Below, piece after piece: positions 1 to 9,101 of a DNA stretch of 64,000 bases. Made by a program: the position numbers and the translations under genes. The number at the start of each line of letters is the position of its first letter. Within the stretch, counting starts at the first letter, position 1. This stretch comes from Arthrobacter hankyongi (lineage in GTDB: Bacteria; Actinomycetota; Actinomycetes; Actinomycetales; Micrococcaceae), in NCBI RefSeq assembly GCF_022012395.1, contig NZ_JAKLTQ010000001.1:124001-188000 (forward strand), in the 5' to 3' direction. A model generated the notes under the pieces. It was not told where the DNA came from. It did no database searches and saw only the letters and a program-made list of their open reading frames with translations.

Positions 1-116
1 AGGACCTGTTCCGGATCACCGGCAAGATCCTGGCCATCGACGGGGTGGAGCGGACCGACACCTCGCTGGCGATGCACGAACTGATCCCCTACCGCATGGA
101 ACAACTGCTGCGCTGA
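1..116 (+). CDS. Lrp/AsnC-family transcriptional regulator, C-terminal end (partial)
   Basis: Only the last 37 codons are present; the gene is cut by the left edge. The readable frame begins at base 3 and stops with TGA at 114-116. The tail contains FRITGKILAIDGVERTDTS and ends HELIPYRMEQLLR, which matches the end of the RAM (effector-binding) domain of Lrp/AsnC regulators. Such regulators usually bind amino acids as octamers and often sit next to the gene they control. The next gene, 69 bases downstream on the same strand, is alanine dehydrogenase, so control of alanine catabolism is a reasonable inference. The DNA-binding half cannot be seen. Confidence 0.72.
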   Translation, partial: DLFRITGKILAIDGVERTDTSLAMHELIPYRMEQLLR

Positions 117-185
117 CCGGCGTATGCTCGGTTGCACCAGCGGGTCCGCCCAGCGCGCCGGGGCGGCTGAGCGAAGGAAAGTGCC

Positions 186-1271
186 ATGCATATCGGTGTT
201 CCGCGCGAAGTGAAGAACAACGAGTTCCGGGTCGCGATTACGCCCGCCGGCGTCCACGAACTGGTCCTGGCCGGCCACCAGGTCGGCATCGAGACCGGTG
301 CCGGCGAAGGCTCGGCGATCGCGGACGCCGATTATGAGGCTGCCGGCGCCCGCATCTTCGGTTCCGCCGACGAGACCTGGGCCGAAGCCGAGCTGCTGCT
401 GAAGGTCAAGGAACCGATGCCCGAGGAGTACCCCCGGCTGCGGCAGGGACTGACCCTGTTCACCTACCTGCATCTGGCCGCGGACCGGAACCTGACCAAC
501 GAACTCTGCCGGCGCCGGGTCACTGCCATCGCCTACGAGACGGTCCAGCTGCCGGACCGGTCCCTGCCGCTGCTGGCGCCGATGTCCGAGGTGGCCGGGC
601 GGCTGGCCCCGCAGGTGGGCGCCCAGTGCCTGATGCAGCCGCAGGGCGGCCGGGGTGTGCTGCTGGGCGGGGTGCCCGGCACGCACGCCGCCAACGTCGT
701 CGTCATCGGCGGCGGCGTGGCCGGTTCCAATGCCGTGGCGATGGCCGCCGGCATGCGGGCCAACGTTACGGTGCTGGACACCAACGTCGCCCGGCTGCAG
801 GAACTGGACGCGCAGTACCAGGGGCGGATCACCACGATTGCCAGCAACAGCTTCGAGCTCAGCGCCGCGGTGCTTTCCGCCGACCTGGTCATCGGTGCGG
901 TCCTCATTCCCGGCGCCCGGGCCCCGCGGCTGGTCTCCAACGAGCTGGTCCGGCAGATGCGCCCGGGCTCGGTCATGGTGGACATTTCCATCGACCAGGG
1001 CGGCTGCTTCGAAGACTCACGGCCCACCACGCATGCGGACCCCACCTTCAGGGTGCACGACACGGTGTTCTACTGCGTGGCCAACATGCCCGGCGCCGTA
1101 CCGCGGACCTCCACCTATGCCCTCACCAACGCCACCCTGCGCTACATCAAGGCGGTGGCCGACGACGGCTTCGATGCGGCGGTCCTGCGCCTGCCCGAAC
1201 TGCTGCCGGGGCTGAACACCCGCGACGGCGTCATAGTTTCCGAACCGGTGCGGCTGGCCCATGCCGGCTGA
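186..1271 (+). CDS. ald: Alanine dehydrogenase
   Basis: NAD-dependent oxidative deamination of L-alanine to pyruvate and ammonia, a cytosolic hexameric enzyme. The 361-residue product is close to the usual 370. It begins [16 protein letters not shown], typical of the family. The expected catalytic Lys is at residue 75 (LLKVKEP) and the catalytic His at 96 (TYLHLAAD). A dinucleotide-binding loop GGGVAGSNA lies near residue 175, and the SIDQGG segment with the conserved Asp is near 270. The ATG at 186 follows a GAAGGAAAG ribosome binding site. The 3' end overlaps the next gene by 11 bases. An Lrp/AsnC gene ends just upstream, a common arrangement for alanine-inducible ald. Confidence 0.96.
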   Translation: MHIGVPREVKNNEFRVAITPAGVHELVLAGHQVGIETGAGEGSAIADADYEAAGARIFGSADETWAEAELLLKVKEPMPEEYPRLRQGLTLFTYLHLAADRNLTNELCRRRVTAIAYETVQLPDRSLPLLAPMSEVAGRLAPQVGAQCLMQPQGGRGVLLGGVPGTHAANVVVIGGGVAGSNAVAMAAGMRANVTVLDTNVARLQELDAQYQGRITTIASNSFELSAAVLSADLVIGAVLIPGARAPRLVSNELVRQMRPGSVMVDISIDQGGCFEDSRPTTHADPTFRVHDTVFYCVANMPGAVPRTSTYALTNATLRYIKAVADDGFDAAVLRLPELLPGLNTRDGVIVSEPVRLAHAG

Positions 1272-2955
1272 CCAGGACGCACCCGGCGGGCAGGGCCCCG
1301 GCGCGGACGAACTGCGCCGGGCCGCCGCGGAACTGTTCGGCCTGCAGGCCCTGCGCCCCGGACAGCTCGAAGGAATGGTGGCCGCCGCGCGCGGACAGGA
1401 CGTGCTGGCCGTGATGCCCACCGGATTCGGCAAGTCCGCGATCTACCAGGTGCCGTCGGCGCTGCTGCCGGGCACCGCCGTCGTCGTCTCGCCGCTGATC
1501 GCCCTGCAGCGCGACCAGGTGGAAGCCATCAACGAGGACCTCGGCGCGCGGCGGGCCTTCGCCATCAATTCGCAGCTGGGAGCCCGGGCGGAGCGGGAGT
1601 CCTGGGCCGCGGTGGAGGGCGGCCACGCCAAGTACGTCTTCCTGGCTCCCGAACAGCTGGCCCGGGAGGAGACCCTCGAACGGCTCGGCCGCTGCCGGAT
1701 CCCGCTGTTCGTGGTGGACGAGGCGCACTGCATCTCCGCCTGGGGCCATGATTTCCGGCCCGACTACCTGACGCTGACCGCCGCCGTCGCCCGGCTCGGC
1801 AGGCCGCCCGTGGTGGCGCTGACCGCCACGGCCTCCCCGCACGTGCGCGCCGAGATCATCGAACGGCTGGGCCTGCGGGAACCGGCCACGCTCATCCACA
1901 GCTTCGACCGGCCGAACCTGTACCTGCAGGTCCGCCGGCACCATGAGGACCGGGGCAAGCGGCAGGCCGTGCTGGACGAAGTCGAGGACCTGCACGGACC
2001 AGGCCTGCTGTACGCCTCCACCCGCAAGGACACCGAATGGTATGCTGCCGAGCTGGCCGGCCGCGGCCTGCGGGCGGACGCCTACCACGCGGGCCGGCGG
2101 ACCGCGGACCGGACCGCGATCCACGAGCGGTTCCAGGCCAACGAACTCGACGTCGTGGTGGCCACCACGGCGTTCGGCATGGGAATCGACAAACCGGACA
2201 TCAGGTTCGTGGTCCACGCCGACATCCCCGACTCGCTGGACAGCTACTACCAGGAGATCGGCCGGGCCGGCCGGGACGGCGCACCCGCCCGGGCCGTGCT
2301 GCACTACCGGTCCGAGGACCTGGGCCTGCAGCACTTCTTCGTCGGCCACGCGCCCGATCCCGAGGACCTGGCCCAGGTATTCACCGCCGTGCAGGAGGCC
2401 GGGCCGCTGCCGGCTGCGGCGCTGTCCCGGATCACCGGGCTCTCCAGGCACCGGCAGGCCCGCGCGTTGAACCTGCTCGAACACAGCGGCGGCATCCTGG
2501 CCGGTCCCGGCGGCTACCGGACCCTCGGGACCGCAGGTTCCGCGCCACGTCTGGACGACGCCGTCGAACGAGCGCTCGCCGAAGCCGAATCCCGGCACCG
2601 GATCGATCAGTCCCGGGTGGAAATGGCCCGCGCCTATGCCGAAACGGACCACTGCCGGCGCGATTTCCTGCTCAATTACTTCGGCGAGGAGACCAGCGGG
2701 TACTGCGGCAACTGCGACAACTGCGCGGGCAGCTCCGCGGCCGAAGCCTTGGAGCTGGAGGCGGCCATGCCGGCCGGATACGCGATGCAGACCCCGGTGA
2801 GGCACCGGGAGTGGGGGGCGGGCACGGTGATGGGCGTACTGCCGGACCGCATCACCGTGCTGTTCGACTCGGTGGGCTACAAGGACCTGTCGCTGAAACT
2901 GATCGGCGAGGACCGGGGCCTGCTGGAGGTCGGCGACGCCCCGGCAGGCCCGTAA
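1261..2955 (+). CDS. recQ: RecQ-family ATP-dependent DNA helicase
   Basis: 3'-5' superfamily 2 DNA helicase of 564 residues. Walker A is MPTGFGKS (residues 52-59) and the Walker B/DEAH motif is [15 protein letters not shown] near residue 153. Motif VI is [10 protein letters not shown]. The RecQ zinc cluster is visible as one Cys near residue 465 plus CGNCDNC near 485. The C-terminal segment after the zinc domain is short ([11 protein letters not shown]...), and no clear HRDC domain is present, as in many actinobacterial short RecQ proteins. The ATG overlaps the end of ald by 11 bases, so the two are probably co-transcribed, although no functional link is obvious. A strong terminator follows directly after the stop. 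Confidence 0.93.
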   Translation: MPADQDAPGGQGPGADELRRAAAELFGLQALRPGQLEGMVAAARGQDVLAVMPTGFGKSAIYQVPSALLPGTAVVVSPLIALQRDQVEAINEDLGARRAFAINSQLGARAERESWAAVEGGHAKYVFLAPEQLAREETLERLGRCRIPLFVVDEAHCISAWGHDFRPDYLTLTAAVARLGRPPVVALTATASPHVRAEIIERLGLREPATLIHSFDRPNLYLQVRRHHEDRGKRQAVLDEVEDLHGPGLLYASTRKDTEWYAAELAGRGLRADAYHAGRRTADRTAIHERFQANELDVVVATTAFGMGIDKPDIRFVVHADIPDSLDSYYQEIGRAGRDGAPARAVLHYRSEDLGLQHFFVGHAPDPEDLAQVFTAVQEAGPLPAAALSRITGLSRHRQARALNLLEHSGGILAGPGGYRTLGTAGSAPRLDDAVERALAEAESRHRIDQSRVEMARAYAETDHCRRDFLLNYFGEETSGYCGNCDNCAGSSAAEALELEAAMPAGYAMQTPVRHREWGAGTVMGVLPDRITVLFDSVGYKDLSLKLIGEDRGLLEVGDAPAGP

Positions 2956-2957
2956 CG

Positions 2958-2993
2958 GGCAGGGGCCCCGTCCCGACGGACGGGGCCCCTGCC
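2958..2993. terminator. Bidirectional hairpin terminator between recQ and the symporter gene
   Basis: Perfect 15-bp inverted repeat (2958-2972 pairing with 2979-2993) with a 6-base loop. It begins two bases after the recQ stop and ends 17 bases before the stop of the convergent symporter gene. It has no long U-tract, but strength and placement suit a shared terminator. Confidence 0.8.
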
Positions 2994-3010
2994 TGACGGG
3001 GTGGCTACCT

Positions 3011-4639
3011 TTAGTGGTCGACGGCCTTTTCGGCGCCGACGCCGGTGAGCGAGCGGACCTCCATCTCCGCCTGCTTGGCCGGGTCCTCCCCCGCCTTGTC
3101 CAGCACCGTGCCCAGCCAGCCGAGGAAGAAGGCCAGCGGGATCGAGACGATGCCCGGGTTCTTCAGCGGGAAGAAGGCGAAGTCCGCGCCGGGGATCATT
3201 GAGGTCTCGGAGCCCGAAACCACCGGTGAGAACACGATCAGCACGATGGCTGCGGCCAGGCCGCCGTACATCGACCACACCGCGCCCCGGGTGGAGAAGC
3301 GCTTCCAGAACAGCGAGTAGATGATGGTCGGCAGGTTTGCCGAGGCGGCCACCGCGAAGGCCAGCGCCACCAGGAACGCCACGTTCTGGCCTTGGGCGCC
3401 GATGCCGCCAAGGATGGACAGCACCCCGATCACGACCACGGTCCGGCGGGCGACCTTGACCTCGCCGTCGGGATCCACCTTGCCGCGCCGGACCACGTTG
3501 GCGTAGATGTCATGGGCAAAGGATGCCGCGGCCGTGATGGTCAGCCCGGCGACCACCGCCAGGATGGTGGCGAAGGCAACTGCGGAGATCAGCCCGAGCA
3601 GCAGCGGCCCGCCCAGGTGGAAGGCCAGCAGCGGGGCGGCGGAGTTGACCCCGCCCGGAGCCGCCTGGATGGCGTCCGCCCCGATCAGCGCGCCGGCGCC
3701 GTAGCCGAGGACCAGCGTGAACAGGTAGAAGGCACCGATCAGCCAGATCGCCCAGACCACTGACTTGCGGGCTTCCTTGGCCGTGGGAACGGTGTAGAAC
3801 CGCATCAGCACGTGCGGCAGGGCGGCGGTGCCCAGCACCAGCGCCAGCGCCAGCGAGATGAAGTCGAACTTGGAGGTTCCGCTGGCCCCGTACTGCAGGC
3901 CCGGGTTCAGCACGTCGGTGGTGCCGGCCGTGGCCGCGGCGTCGCCCAGCAGGGCGGAGAAGTTGAAGCCGTACATCGCCAGCACCCAGACCGTCATCAC
4001 GAAGGCTCCGGCGATCAGCAGGCAGGCCTTGATGATCTGCACCCAGGTGGTGCCCTTCATGCCGCCGACCAGCACATAGAGGATCATCAGCCCACCCACC
4101 ACGGTGATCACCAGGGACTGCCCCAGCTTGTCATTGATGCCCAGCAGCAGCGAAACCAGGCCGCCGGCACCGGCCATCTGCGCGAGCAGGTAGAAGAAGC
4201 AGACCGCCAGCGTGGTGGTCGCCGCGGCGATCCGCACCGGGCGCTGCTTGAGCCGGAAGGAGAGCACGTCGGCCATGGTGAACTTGCCCGTGTTGCGCAG
4301 CAGCTCGGCCACCAGCAGCAGGGCCACCAGCCAGGCGACCAGGAAGCCGATGGAGTACAGGAACCCGTCATAGCCGTTGATCGCGATGGCGCCGACAATC
4401 CCGAGGAAGCTGGCCGCCGAGAGGTAGTCCCCGGCAATGGCGGTGCCGTTCTGCGATCCGGTAAAGGACCGGCCTGCCGCGTAGTAGTCGGCCGCCGTCT
4501 TGTTGTTCCGGCTGGCGCGCAGCACGATCACCAGGGTGATCGCGACGAACAGGCCGAAGATCGTCATATTGATCCAGGGCTCGCCGGCCTGGGTCGGCGC
4601 CGCGGTGGCCGTGGCGGGAAGTACGGTCAGAACGTTCAC
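3011..4639 (-). CDS. actP: Sodium:solute symporter, cation/acetate symporter type
   Basis: Integral membrane protein of 542 residues in the SSS family, with about 13 predicted hydrophobic segments. The signature stretch AADYYAAGRSFTGSQNGTAI followed by AGDYLSAASFLG is typical of the ActP/MctC acetate and monocarboxylate permeases. I chose the GTG at 4639. It lies 4-8 bases behind GGAGGAAG and overlaps the upstream DUF485 stop in a GTGA junction. The longer open frame to 4741 would run through the DUF485 gene. DUF485 proteins are the usual partners of ActP-type symporters, so the two form one operon. Substrate (acetate, pyruvate or propionate) is inferred from family. Confidence 0.9.
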   Translation of the reverse strand: MNVLTVLPATATAAPTQAGEPWINMTIFGLFVAITLVIVLRASRNNKTAADYYAAGRSFTGSQNGTAIAGDYLSAASFLGIVGAIAINGYDGFLYSIGFLVAWLVALLLVAELLRNTGKFTMADVLSFRLKQRPVRIAAATTTLAVCFFYLLAQMAGAGGLVSLLLGINDKLGQSLVITVVGGLMILYVLVGGMKGTTWVQIIKACLLIAGAFVMTVWVLAMYGFNFSALLGDAAATAGTTDVLNPGLQYGASGTSKFDFISLALALVLGTAALPHVLMRFYTVPTAKEARKSVVWAIWLIGAFYLFTLVLGYGAGALIGADAIQAAPGGVNSAAPLLAFHLGGPLLLGLISAVAFATILAVVAGLTITAAASFAHDIYANVVRRGKVDPDGEVKVARRTVVVIGVLSILGGIGAQGQNVAFLVALAFAVAASANLPTIIYSLFWKRFSTRGAVWSMYGGLAAAIVLIVFSPVVSGSETSMIPGADFAFFPLKNPGIVSIPLAFFLGWLGTVLDKAGEDPAKQAEMEVRSLTGVGAEKAVDH

Positions 4640-5025
4640 TTGCTTCCTCCGGTCTCGGTGGGAACGGCGCCGGCTTCGAGTTCCGAACGCAGCTCGGCGG
4701 CGATCGGGTCCAGCTTCCGGTTGGCGTAGCTGACGTACCACATGGTGATCGCGAACGTCGTCACGAACTGCAGCAGGCCGAGGATCAGGCCGAGGTTGAT
4801 ATTGCCGACGACCTTGGTGGACATGAACTCGTGTGCGTAATCCGCCAGCAGCACGTACAGGAAGTACCAGAGCAGGAAGGCGGCGGCCATCGGGAAGACA
4901 AAGCTCCGATGGCGCCGGCGCAGCTCGCGGAACCGGGGTCGCTGCTGGACTTCTTCGAAGTCCACAGCCCCAAGGGCTGCAGCCGGGCCGGCCTGGCCGG
5001 CGTCCGGGGTGGGGGTGGTGCCCAT
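4636..5025 (-). CDS. DUF485 membrane protein, partner of the acetate-type symporter
   Basis: Protein of 129 residues with a soluble N-terminus (EEVQQRPRFRELRRRHRSF) and two membrane segments (AAAFLLWYFLYVLLADYAHE and GLILGLLQFVTTFAITMWYV). This is the DUF485 layout. The start ATG at 5025 follows AGGAGTGAAG. Its stop overlaps the symporter GTG start by four bases, so translation is likely coupled. The family is found next to acetate permeases across bacteria, but its molecular role is not settled. The operon is divergent from the two-component system genes at 5206 onward, with about 180 bases of shared control region. Confidence 0.9.
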   Translation of the reverse strand: MGTTPTPDAGQAGPAAALGAVDFEEVQQRPRFRELRRRHRSFVFPMAAAFLLWYFLYVLLADYAHEFMSTKVVGNINLGLILGLLQFVTTFAITMWYVSYANRKLDPIAAELRSELEAGAVPTETGGSK

Positions 5026-5192
5026 CTTCACTCCTAGGACGAAGGATCTTGTGATGTGCATCACTGTGCTATGCGGTGGCCGGGGCGCGGAACCAGGTGG
5101 ACCGGACGGATCGGCCAGCAGCCCTCCGGCTGCGGTGAGCGGCCGCTTTATGCGCCCAACGGCAGGCTGCACGACGGCGGCAACACGCGCGC

Positions 5193-5198
5193 TATCGT
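5193..5198 (+). promoter_or_regulatory. Candidate -10 box for leaderless transcription of the sensor kinase gene
   Basis: TATCGT at 5193-5198 is seven bases upstream of the ATG at 5206. That is the spacing expected if transcription starts at or next to the start codon. No convincing Shine-Dalgarno sequence lies before this ATG. No clear -35 was found. Confidence 0.45.
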
Positions 5199-5205
5199 GG
5201 GTGGC

Positions 5206-6417
5206 ATGTTCAGTCCGGGCGTCGACGCCGCCATCCTCACGGTCCTGGCTGCCGCCGTCGTCGCCGGCATCGCCGTGCTGGGCCTCCGGCTCTCGCGCTC
5301 GCACCGGGACCTGGGCTCCGAAGCCGAACGTGCCACCTACGCCACCCTGCACACCGCCGCGCTGGCAGCCCCGCACCTGCGGGCCGGGCTCACGCCGGCC
5401 GGTGCGGGCAAGGCCGGCCGCTACCTGCGCGGGCTGCTGGGCACCGAAGTGCTGGTGCTCACCGGCGAAGACGGCGTCCTGGCCTGGGACGGTGCCACCG
5501 CGCCGGAACCGGCCCGGCAGGAACAGGCGCTGCAGCTGGCACGCAGGACGCTGGCCACCGGCCGGACCCAGGTTTTCCGCGGAAAGCAATTGTCCGGAGC
5601 GGCTTTCGACGCCGGAGGCCGGCTGCGCGAGGCCGTGTTCGCTCCCATCCGGGTCCGAGGGAAGCTGGTGGGGACGGTCGGCACCTATACCGGGCAGGTC
5701 GGCGCCCCACTGGTGCGGGCCGCCACCGAGGTGGCCGGCTGGGTGGCGACCCAGGTCGAACTGGCCGAGCTGGACTCGTCCCGGGCGCAGCTGATGGAGG
5801 CCGAGGTGCGCGCCCTGCGGGCCCAGATCAGCCCGCATTTCATCTACAACTCGCTCAACGCCATCGCCTCCTACATCCTCACCGACCCGGTCCGTGCCCG
5901 CGAACTGGTGATCGAATTCGCCGATTTCACCCGGTACTCCTTCCGCCGTCACGGGGACTTCACCACGCTGGCGGAGGAACTGAAGTCCATTGACAGGTAC
6001 CTGCTGCTCGAGCGCGCCCGGTTCGGGGACCGGCTGGCGGTGAGCCTGCAGATCGGGCCCGAGGTGCTCAGCACGGTGATCCCGTTCCTCTCCCTGCAGC
6101 CGCTGGTCGAGAACGCCGTGCGGCACGGCATCGAGGCCAAGGAGGGCCCCGGCCGGATCAGCATCACCGCCCGGGACGACGGCGCCTACGCGCTGGTGAC
6201 CGTGGAGGACGACGGCGTCGGCATGGATCCGGAGCATCTGCGCACGGTGCTGGCCGGCCAAGCCGCCGGAGACCACGTGGGACTGCGCAACGTCGATGTG
6301 CGGCTGCGCCAGGTCTACGGCGACGAGCACGGCCTGGTGATCGACACCGCCCCCGGCGCCGGCACCTTGATCACGCTGCGCATCCCGAAATTCCAGCCGG
6401 AAAACCGGGTGGACTGA
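5206..6417 (+). CDS. LytS-type sensor histidine kinase
   Basis: Protein of 403 residues. One N-terminal membrane segment (ILTVLAAAVVAGIAVLGLRL) is followed by a GAF-like sensory region (about residues 40-190), then a His_kinase (LytS/YehU) domain. The phosphoacceptor His is in QISPHFIYNSLN near residue 211. A HATPase region follows with LVENAVRHGIEAKEG (N box) and DDGVGMDP (G1 box). Kinases of this class pair with LytTR regulators, and the next gene is one. The flanking genes are SSS symporters on both sides. By analogy with BtsSR and YpdAB, a role in sensing an external carboxylate such as acetate or pyruvate is likely but not proven. I chose the ATG at 5206 because the longer frame from 5056 lacks a start signal. 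Confidence 0.88.
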   Translation: MFSPGVDAAILTVLAAAVVAGIAVLGLRLSRSHRDLGSEAERATYATLHTAALAAPHLRAGLTPAGAGKAGRYLRGLLGTEVLVLTGEDGVLAWDGATAPEPARQEQALQLARRTLATGRTQVFRGKQLSGAAFDAGGRLREAVFAPIRVRGKLVGTVGTYTGQVGAPLVRAATEVAGWVATQVELAELDSSRAQLMEAEVRALRAQISPHFIYNSLNAIASYILTDPVRARELVIEFADFTRYSFRRHGDFTTLAEELKSIDRYLLLERARFGDRLAVSLQIGPEVLSTVIPFLSLQPLVENAVRHGIEAKEGPGRISITARDDGAYALVTVEDDGVGMDPEHLRTVLAGQAAGDHVGLRNVDVRLRQVYGDEHGLVIDTAPGAGTLITLRIPKFQPENRVD

Positions 6418-6463
6418 CCACCCCCGGCAGCACCGCACCCGAGCGGTTACGTTCCCCAGCTAA

Positions 6464-6469
6464 TACACT
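6464..6469 (+). promoter_or_regulatory. Candidate -10 box for leaderless transcription of the LytTR regulator
   Basis: TACACT at 6464-6469 sits seven bases before the ATG at 6477, the leaderless spacing. There is no Shine-Dalgarno match between it and the start. It lies in a 59-bp gap after the kinase gene, so the regulator may have its own promoter. Confidence 0.5.
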
Positions 6470-6476
6470 GTCACCC

Positions 6477-7211
6477 ATGGTCAACGTGCTCGTCGTCGAT
6501 GATGAACTGCCTGCGGTGGAAGCCCTGGCCTATCTGCTCGGCCGCGACGGGCGGATCGGCAGCATCTACCGGGCCGGATCGGGCGCCGAGGCGCTGCGGG
6601 CGCTGCAGAGCCACGAGATCGACGCCCTCTTCCTGGACATCCACATGCCCTCGCTCTCCGGCCTGGACATTGCCCAGGTGATTTCGCGCTTCAGCCGCCC
6701 GCCCGCCGTCGTCTTCGTCACCGCGGACGAGGACAAGGCGGTGCAGGCCTTCGAGCTGGCGGCCGTGGACTACCTGCTCAAGCCGGTACGCGCCGAGCGG
6801 CTGGCCGAATCGGTGCGCCGGATCTGCGAGCTGATCCAGGACCGCGCAGACTCGGGCGAAACGGCGAAACCCGAGGTGATCAGCGTGGACCAGGGCGGGG
6901 TGACCAGGATGATCCGGCGCGACGACATCCGGTACGTCCAGGCCCAGGGCGACTATGCCCGGCTGCATACCGCCGAGTCCAGCTATCTGGTCCGCGTCCC
7001 GCTCAACGACCTGGAGCGGCAGTGGGCGCAGGCCGGCTACCTGCGCATCCACCGCTCCTACCTGGTGTCGATGGACCACATCGAGCAGGTCCGCCTCGGC
7101 GCGGGCCGGGCCAGCGTGATGGTCAACGGGGCCGAACTGCCGGTCAGCCGGCGCCACCTGCCGGGAGTGCGGGACAAGCTCGAAGCCACCCGGGTCAGGC
7201 CCGGCCGATGA
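6477..7211 (+). CDS. LytTR-family response regulator
   Basis: Protein of 244 residues. The N-terminal receiver domain has the acidic pair D8-D9, the phosphoacceptor D54 (LFLDIHMPS), T82 (FVTADED) and K102 (YLLKPVRAE). The C-terminal LytTR DNA-binding domain starts near residue 138 and includes IRYVQAQGDYARLHT and YLRIHRSYLVSMDHI. It is the cognate partner of the LytS-type kinase just upstream. LytTR regulators usually bind two direct repeats upstream of a few target promoters. The symporter genes on both sides are the natural candidates. Its stop overlaps the next ATG (ATGA), so the downstream membrane protein and symporter are translated from the same message. Confidence 0.93.
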   Translation: MVNVLVVDDELPAVEALAYLLGRDGRIGSIYRAGSGAEALRALQSHEIDALFLDIHMPSLSGLDIAQVISRFSRPPAVVFVTADEDKAVQAFELAAVDYLLKPVRAERLAESVRRICELIQDRADSGETAKPEVISVDQGGVTRMIRRDDIRYVQAQGDYARLHTAESSYLVRVPLNDLERQWAQAGYLRIHRSYLVSMDHIEQVRLGAGRASVMVNGAELPVSRRHLPGVRDKLEATRVRPGR

Positions 7212-7630
7212 ACCAGGAGCCGCTCACGCCCGGCTGGGCGCCGGCAGATCCGCCGGCGCCAGGCCCGCAGCGGGTGCGGGTGACCGGGCCCCGGTCCGGG
7301 ACCGGCTATTCGCCCGCGCGCTTCAGCGTGTCGCGCGAACTGGACGAGCAGTCCGAGGTGGGCGAGCTGTTCATCCGCTCGCTGATCCGCTCCCAGCTGC
7401 GGCTGGCCCTGGTGGTGGCCGGCGGTTTCGGCGCGGTCGTGCTCGGTGTGCTGCTGCTGGTGCTGCTGCTGCCCGGCAACGGCGTGGCCCTGTGGACGGT
7501 CCCGCTGCCCTGGCTGCTGCTGGGGCTGGGCATCTACCCGGTGGTGCTCGGCTGCGCCGGCCTGTACCTGCGGGCCGCGGCCCGGAACGAACGCAGGTTC
7601 CGCGACCTGGTCAGCGAGTCCGAAGGATGA
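7208..7630 (+). CDS. Small two-helix membrane protein, likely symporter accessory
   Basis: Protein of 140 residues with a proline-rich N-terminus and two strong hydrophobic segments (about residues 60-85 and 97-120), then a charged tail RAAARNERRFRDLVSE. It has ATGA overlaps with the response regulator before it and with the symporter after it. Size, topology and position mirror the DUF485-symporter pair on the other side of the two-component system. I therefore infer an accessory subunit for the symporter that follows. I do not recognise a named family with certainty. Confidence 0.7.
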   Translation: MNQEPLTPGWAPADPPAPGPQRVRVTGPRSGTGYSPARFSVSRELDEQSEVGELFIRSLIRSQLRLALVVAGGFGAVVLGVLLLVLLLPGNGVALWTVPLPWLLLGLGIYPVVLGCAGLYLRAAARNERRFRDLVSESEG

Positions 7631-9081
7631 ATCCTGCCGCCGGATTCGCGGCGCTGGCCGCGGTCTGCACCGCGACGCTGCTGATCGGTGTCTACGGCCT
7701 GCGTATCTCGCGCACCACCGGCGACTTCTACGTGGCCTCCCGGACCGTTCCGCCGTGGTGGAATGCTTCGGCCATCGGCGGCGAGTACCTGTCCGCCGCC
7801 AGCTTCCTGGGCGTCGCCGGGCTGATCCTGGTCACCGGGCTGCAGGGGCTGTGGTTCCCGATCGGCTACACCGCCGGCTACCTGATGCTGCTGCTGTTCG
7901 TCGCCGCCCCGCTGCGCCGCTCGGGCGCCTACACCATCCCCGATTTCGCCGCCGCGCGGCTGGACTCCCGGCCGGCGCGGCTGGTGACCAGCGCGGTGGT
8001 GGTCGTGGTCGGCTGGCTCTACATCGTGCCGCAGTTGCACGGGGCGGCGCTGACCGTGCGGATCACCACCGGCCTGCCCGGCTGGGCGGGCGCCGCCGTC
8101 GTCGTCCTGGTGGTGCTCTGTTCGGTGGTCACCGGCGGGATGCGCTCTATCACCTTTGTGCAGGCCTTCCAGTTCTGGCTCAAGCTCACCGCCCTGGCCG
8201 TGCCGCTGTTCTTTATCCTCCTGCTGCTGGGCGCCGGTTCGCGTCCCATCACCGACGGCGGCGCGGCTTTCCAGGCCGACGGCGGCGGGCCGGTGTACCC
8301 GACGATTTCCCTGCTGGTCGCGTTGCTCTTCGGCACGCTCGGCCTGCCGCATGTGCTGGTGCGCTTCTATACCAATCCGAACGGACCGGCCGCGCGCCGG
8401 ACCACGCTGATCGTGCTCGGGCTGCTCTCGGTGTTCTACCTGTTCCCCACCGTGTACGGGGTACTCGGACGGGTCTATACGCCGGATTTGGCCGCCGCGG
8501 GGCAGGCCGATGCCACGGTCCTGCTGCTGCCGGGCCGGCTCATCGGCGGCGCGTCCGGGGACCTGCTCACCGCACTGGTCACCGCCGGGGCCTTCGCCGC
8601 CTTCCTCTCCACCACCTCCGGGCTGGTGGTCTCGTTGGCGGGCGTGGTCAGCCAGGACCTGTTCCGGGGCAGCGTCAGCGGATTCCGCTGGGCGGCGGTC
8701 CTCTCGGCGCTGGTGCCGCTGGCAGTGGCCCTGTCGACCGAATCCCTGGCCCTGGCCGGCACCGTCGGGACCGTCTTCGCGTTTACCGCCTCGACCATCT
8801 GCCCGTTGCTGCTGCTGGGCATTTGGTGGCGGGGCCTCACCGCCGCGGGCGCGATTGCCGGGATGCTGACCGGGGCGGCCCTCTGTGGCGGCGCAATCCT
8901 GCTGGCAGCCACCCTGGGCGGGGCGCTGGGGCCGTTCCGCGAACTGCTCGAGGCACCCGCCGCGTGGAGCGTGCCGGCGGCATTCCTGACCACCATCGTC
9001 GTCTCGCGCGCGACGGCGGACCGGCGGCCGGCCTCCGCGTCCCGCATGATGGCGCGCCTGCACGCGCCGGAACGGAGCTGA
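7627..9081 (+). CDS. Sodium:solute symporter family protein
   Basis: Membrane protein of 484 residues in the SSS family, with about 13 hydrophobic segments. The signature TTGDFYVASRTVPPWWNASA followed by IGGEYLSAASFLGVAG corresponds to the sodium-binding/first-helix region of ActP-like permeases. It is clearly related to the symporter at 3011-4639 but shorter and diverged. The start ATG overlaps the previous stop (ATGA). It is the last gene of the kinase-regulator-accessory-symporter set, which suggests a sensor-controlled uptake system for a small carboxylate. The substrate cannot be read from sequence. Confidence 0.88.
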   Translation: MNPAAGFAALAAVCTATLLIGVYGLRISRTTGDFYVASRTVPPWWNASAIGGEYLSAASFLGVAGLILVTGLQGLWFPIGYTAGYLMLLLFVAAPLRRSGAYTIPDFAAARLDSRPARLVTSAVVVVVGWLYIVPQLHGAALTVRITTGLPGWAGAAVVVLVVLCSVVTGGMRSITFVQAFQFWLKLTALAVPLFFILLLLGAGSRPITDGGAAFQADGGGPVYPTISLLVALLFGTLGLPHVLVRFYTNPNGPAARRTTLIVLGLLSVFYLFPTVYGVLGRVYTPDLAAAGQADATVLLLPGRLIGGASGDLLTALVTAGAFAAFLSTTSGLVVSLAGVVSQDLFRGSVSGFRWAAVLSALVPLAVALSTESLALAGTVGTVFAFTASTICPLLLLGIWWRGLTAAGAIAGMLTGAALCGGAILLAATLGGALGPFRELLEAPAAWSVPAAFLTTIVVSRATADRRPASASRMMARLHAPERS

Positions 9082-9101
9082 GGAGGCGTCCGGGAGGGTC
9101 G

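Noticed and set aside
4636-6438. A 600-codon minus-strand frame through the sensor kinase gene
   Set aside because: Only its last 129 codons are real (the DUF485 protein). The rest is antisense to the LytS-type kinase, which has clear kinase motifs.
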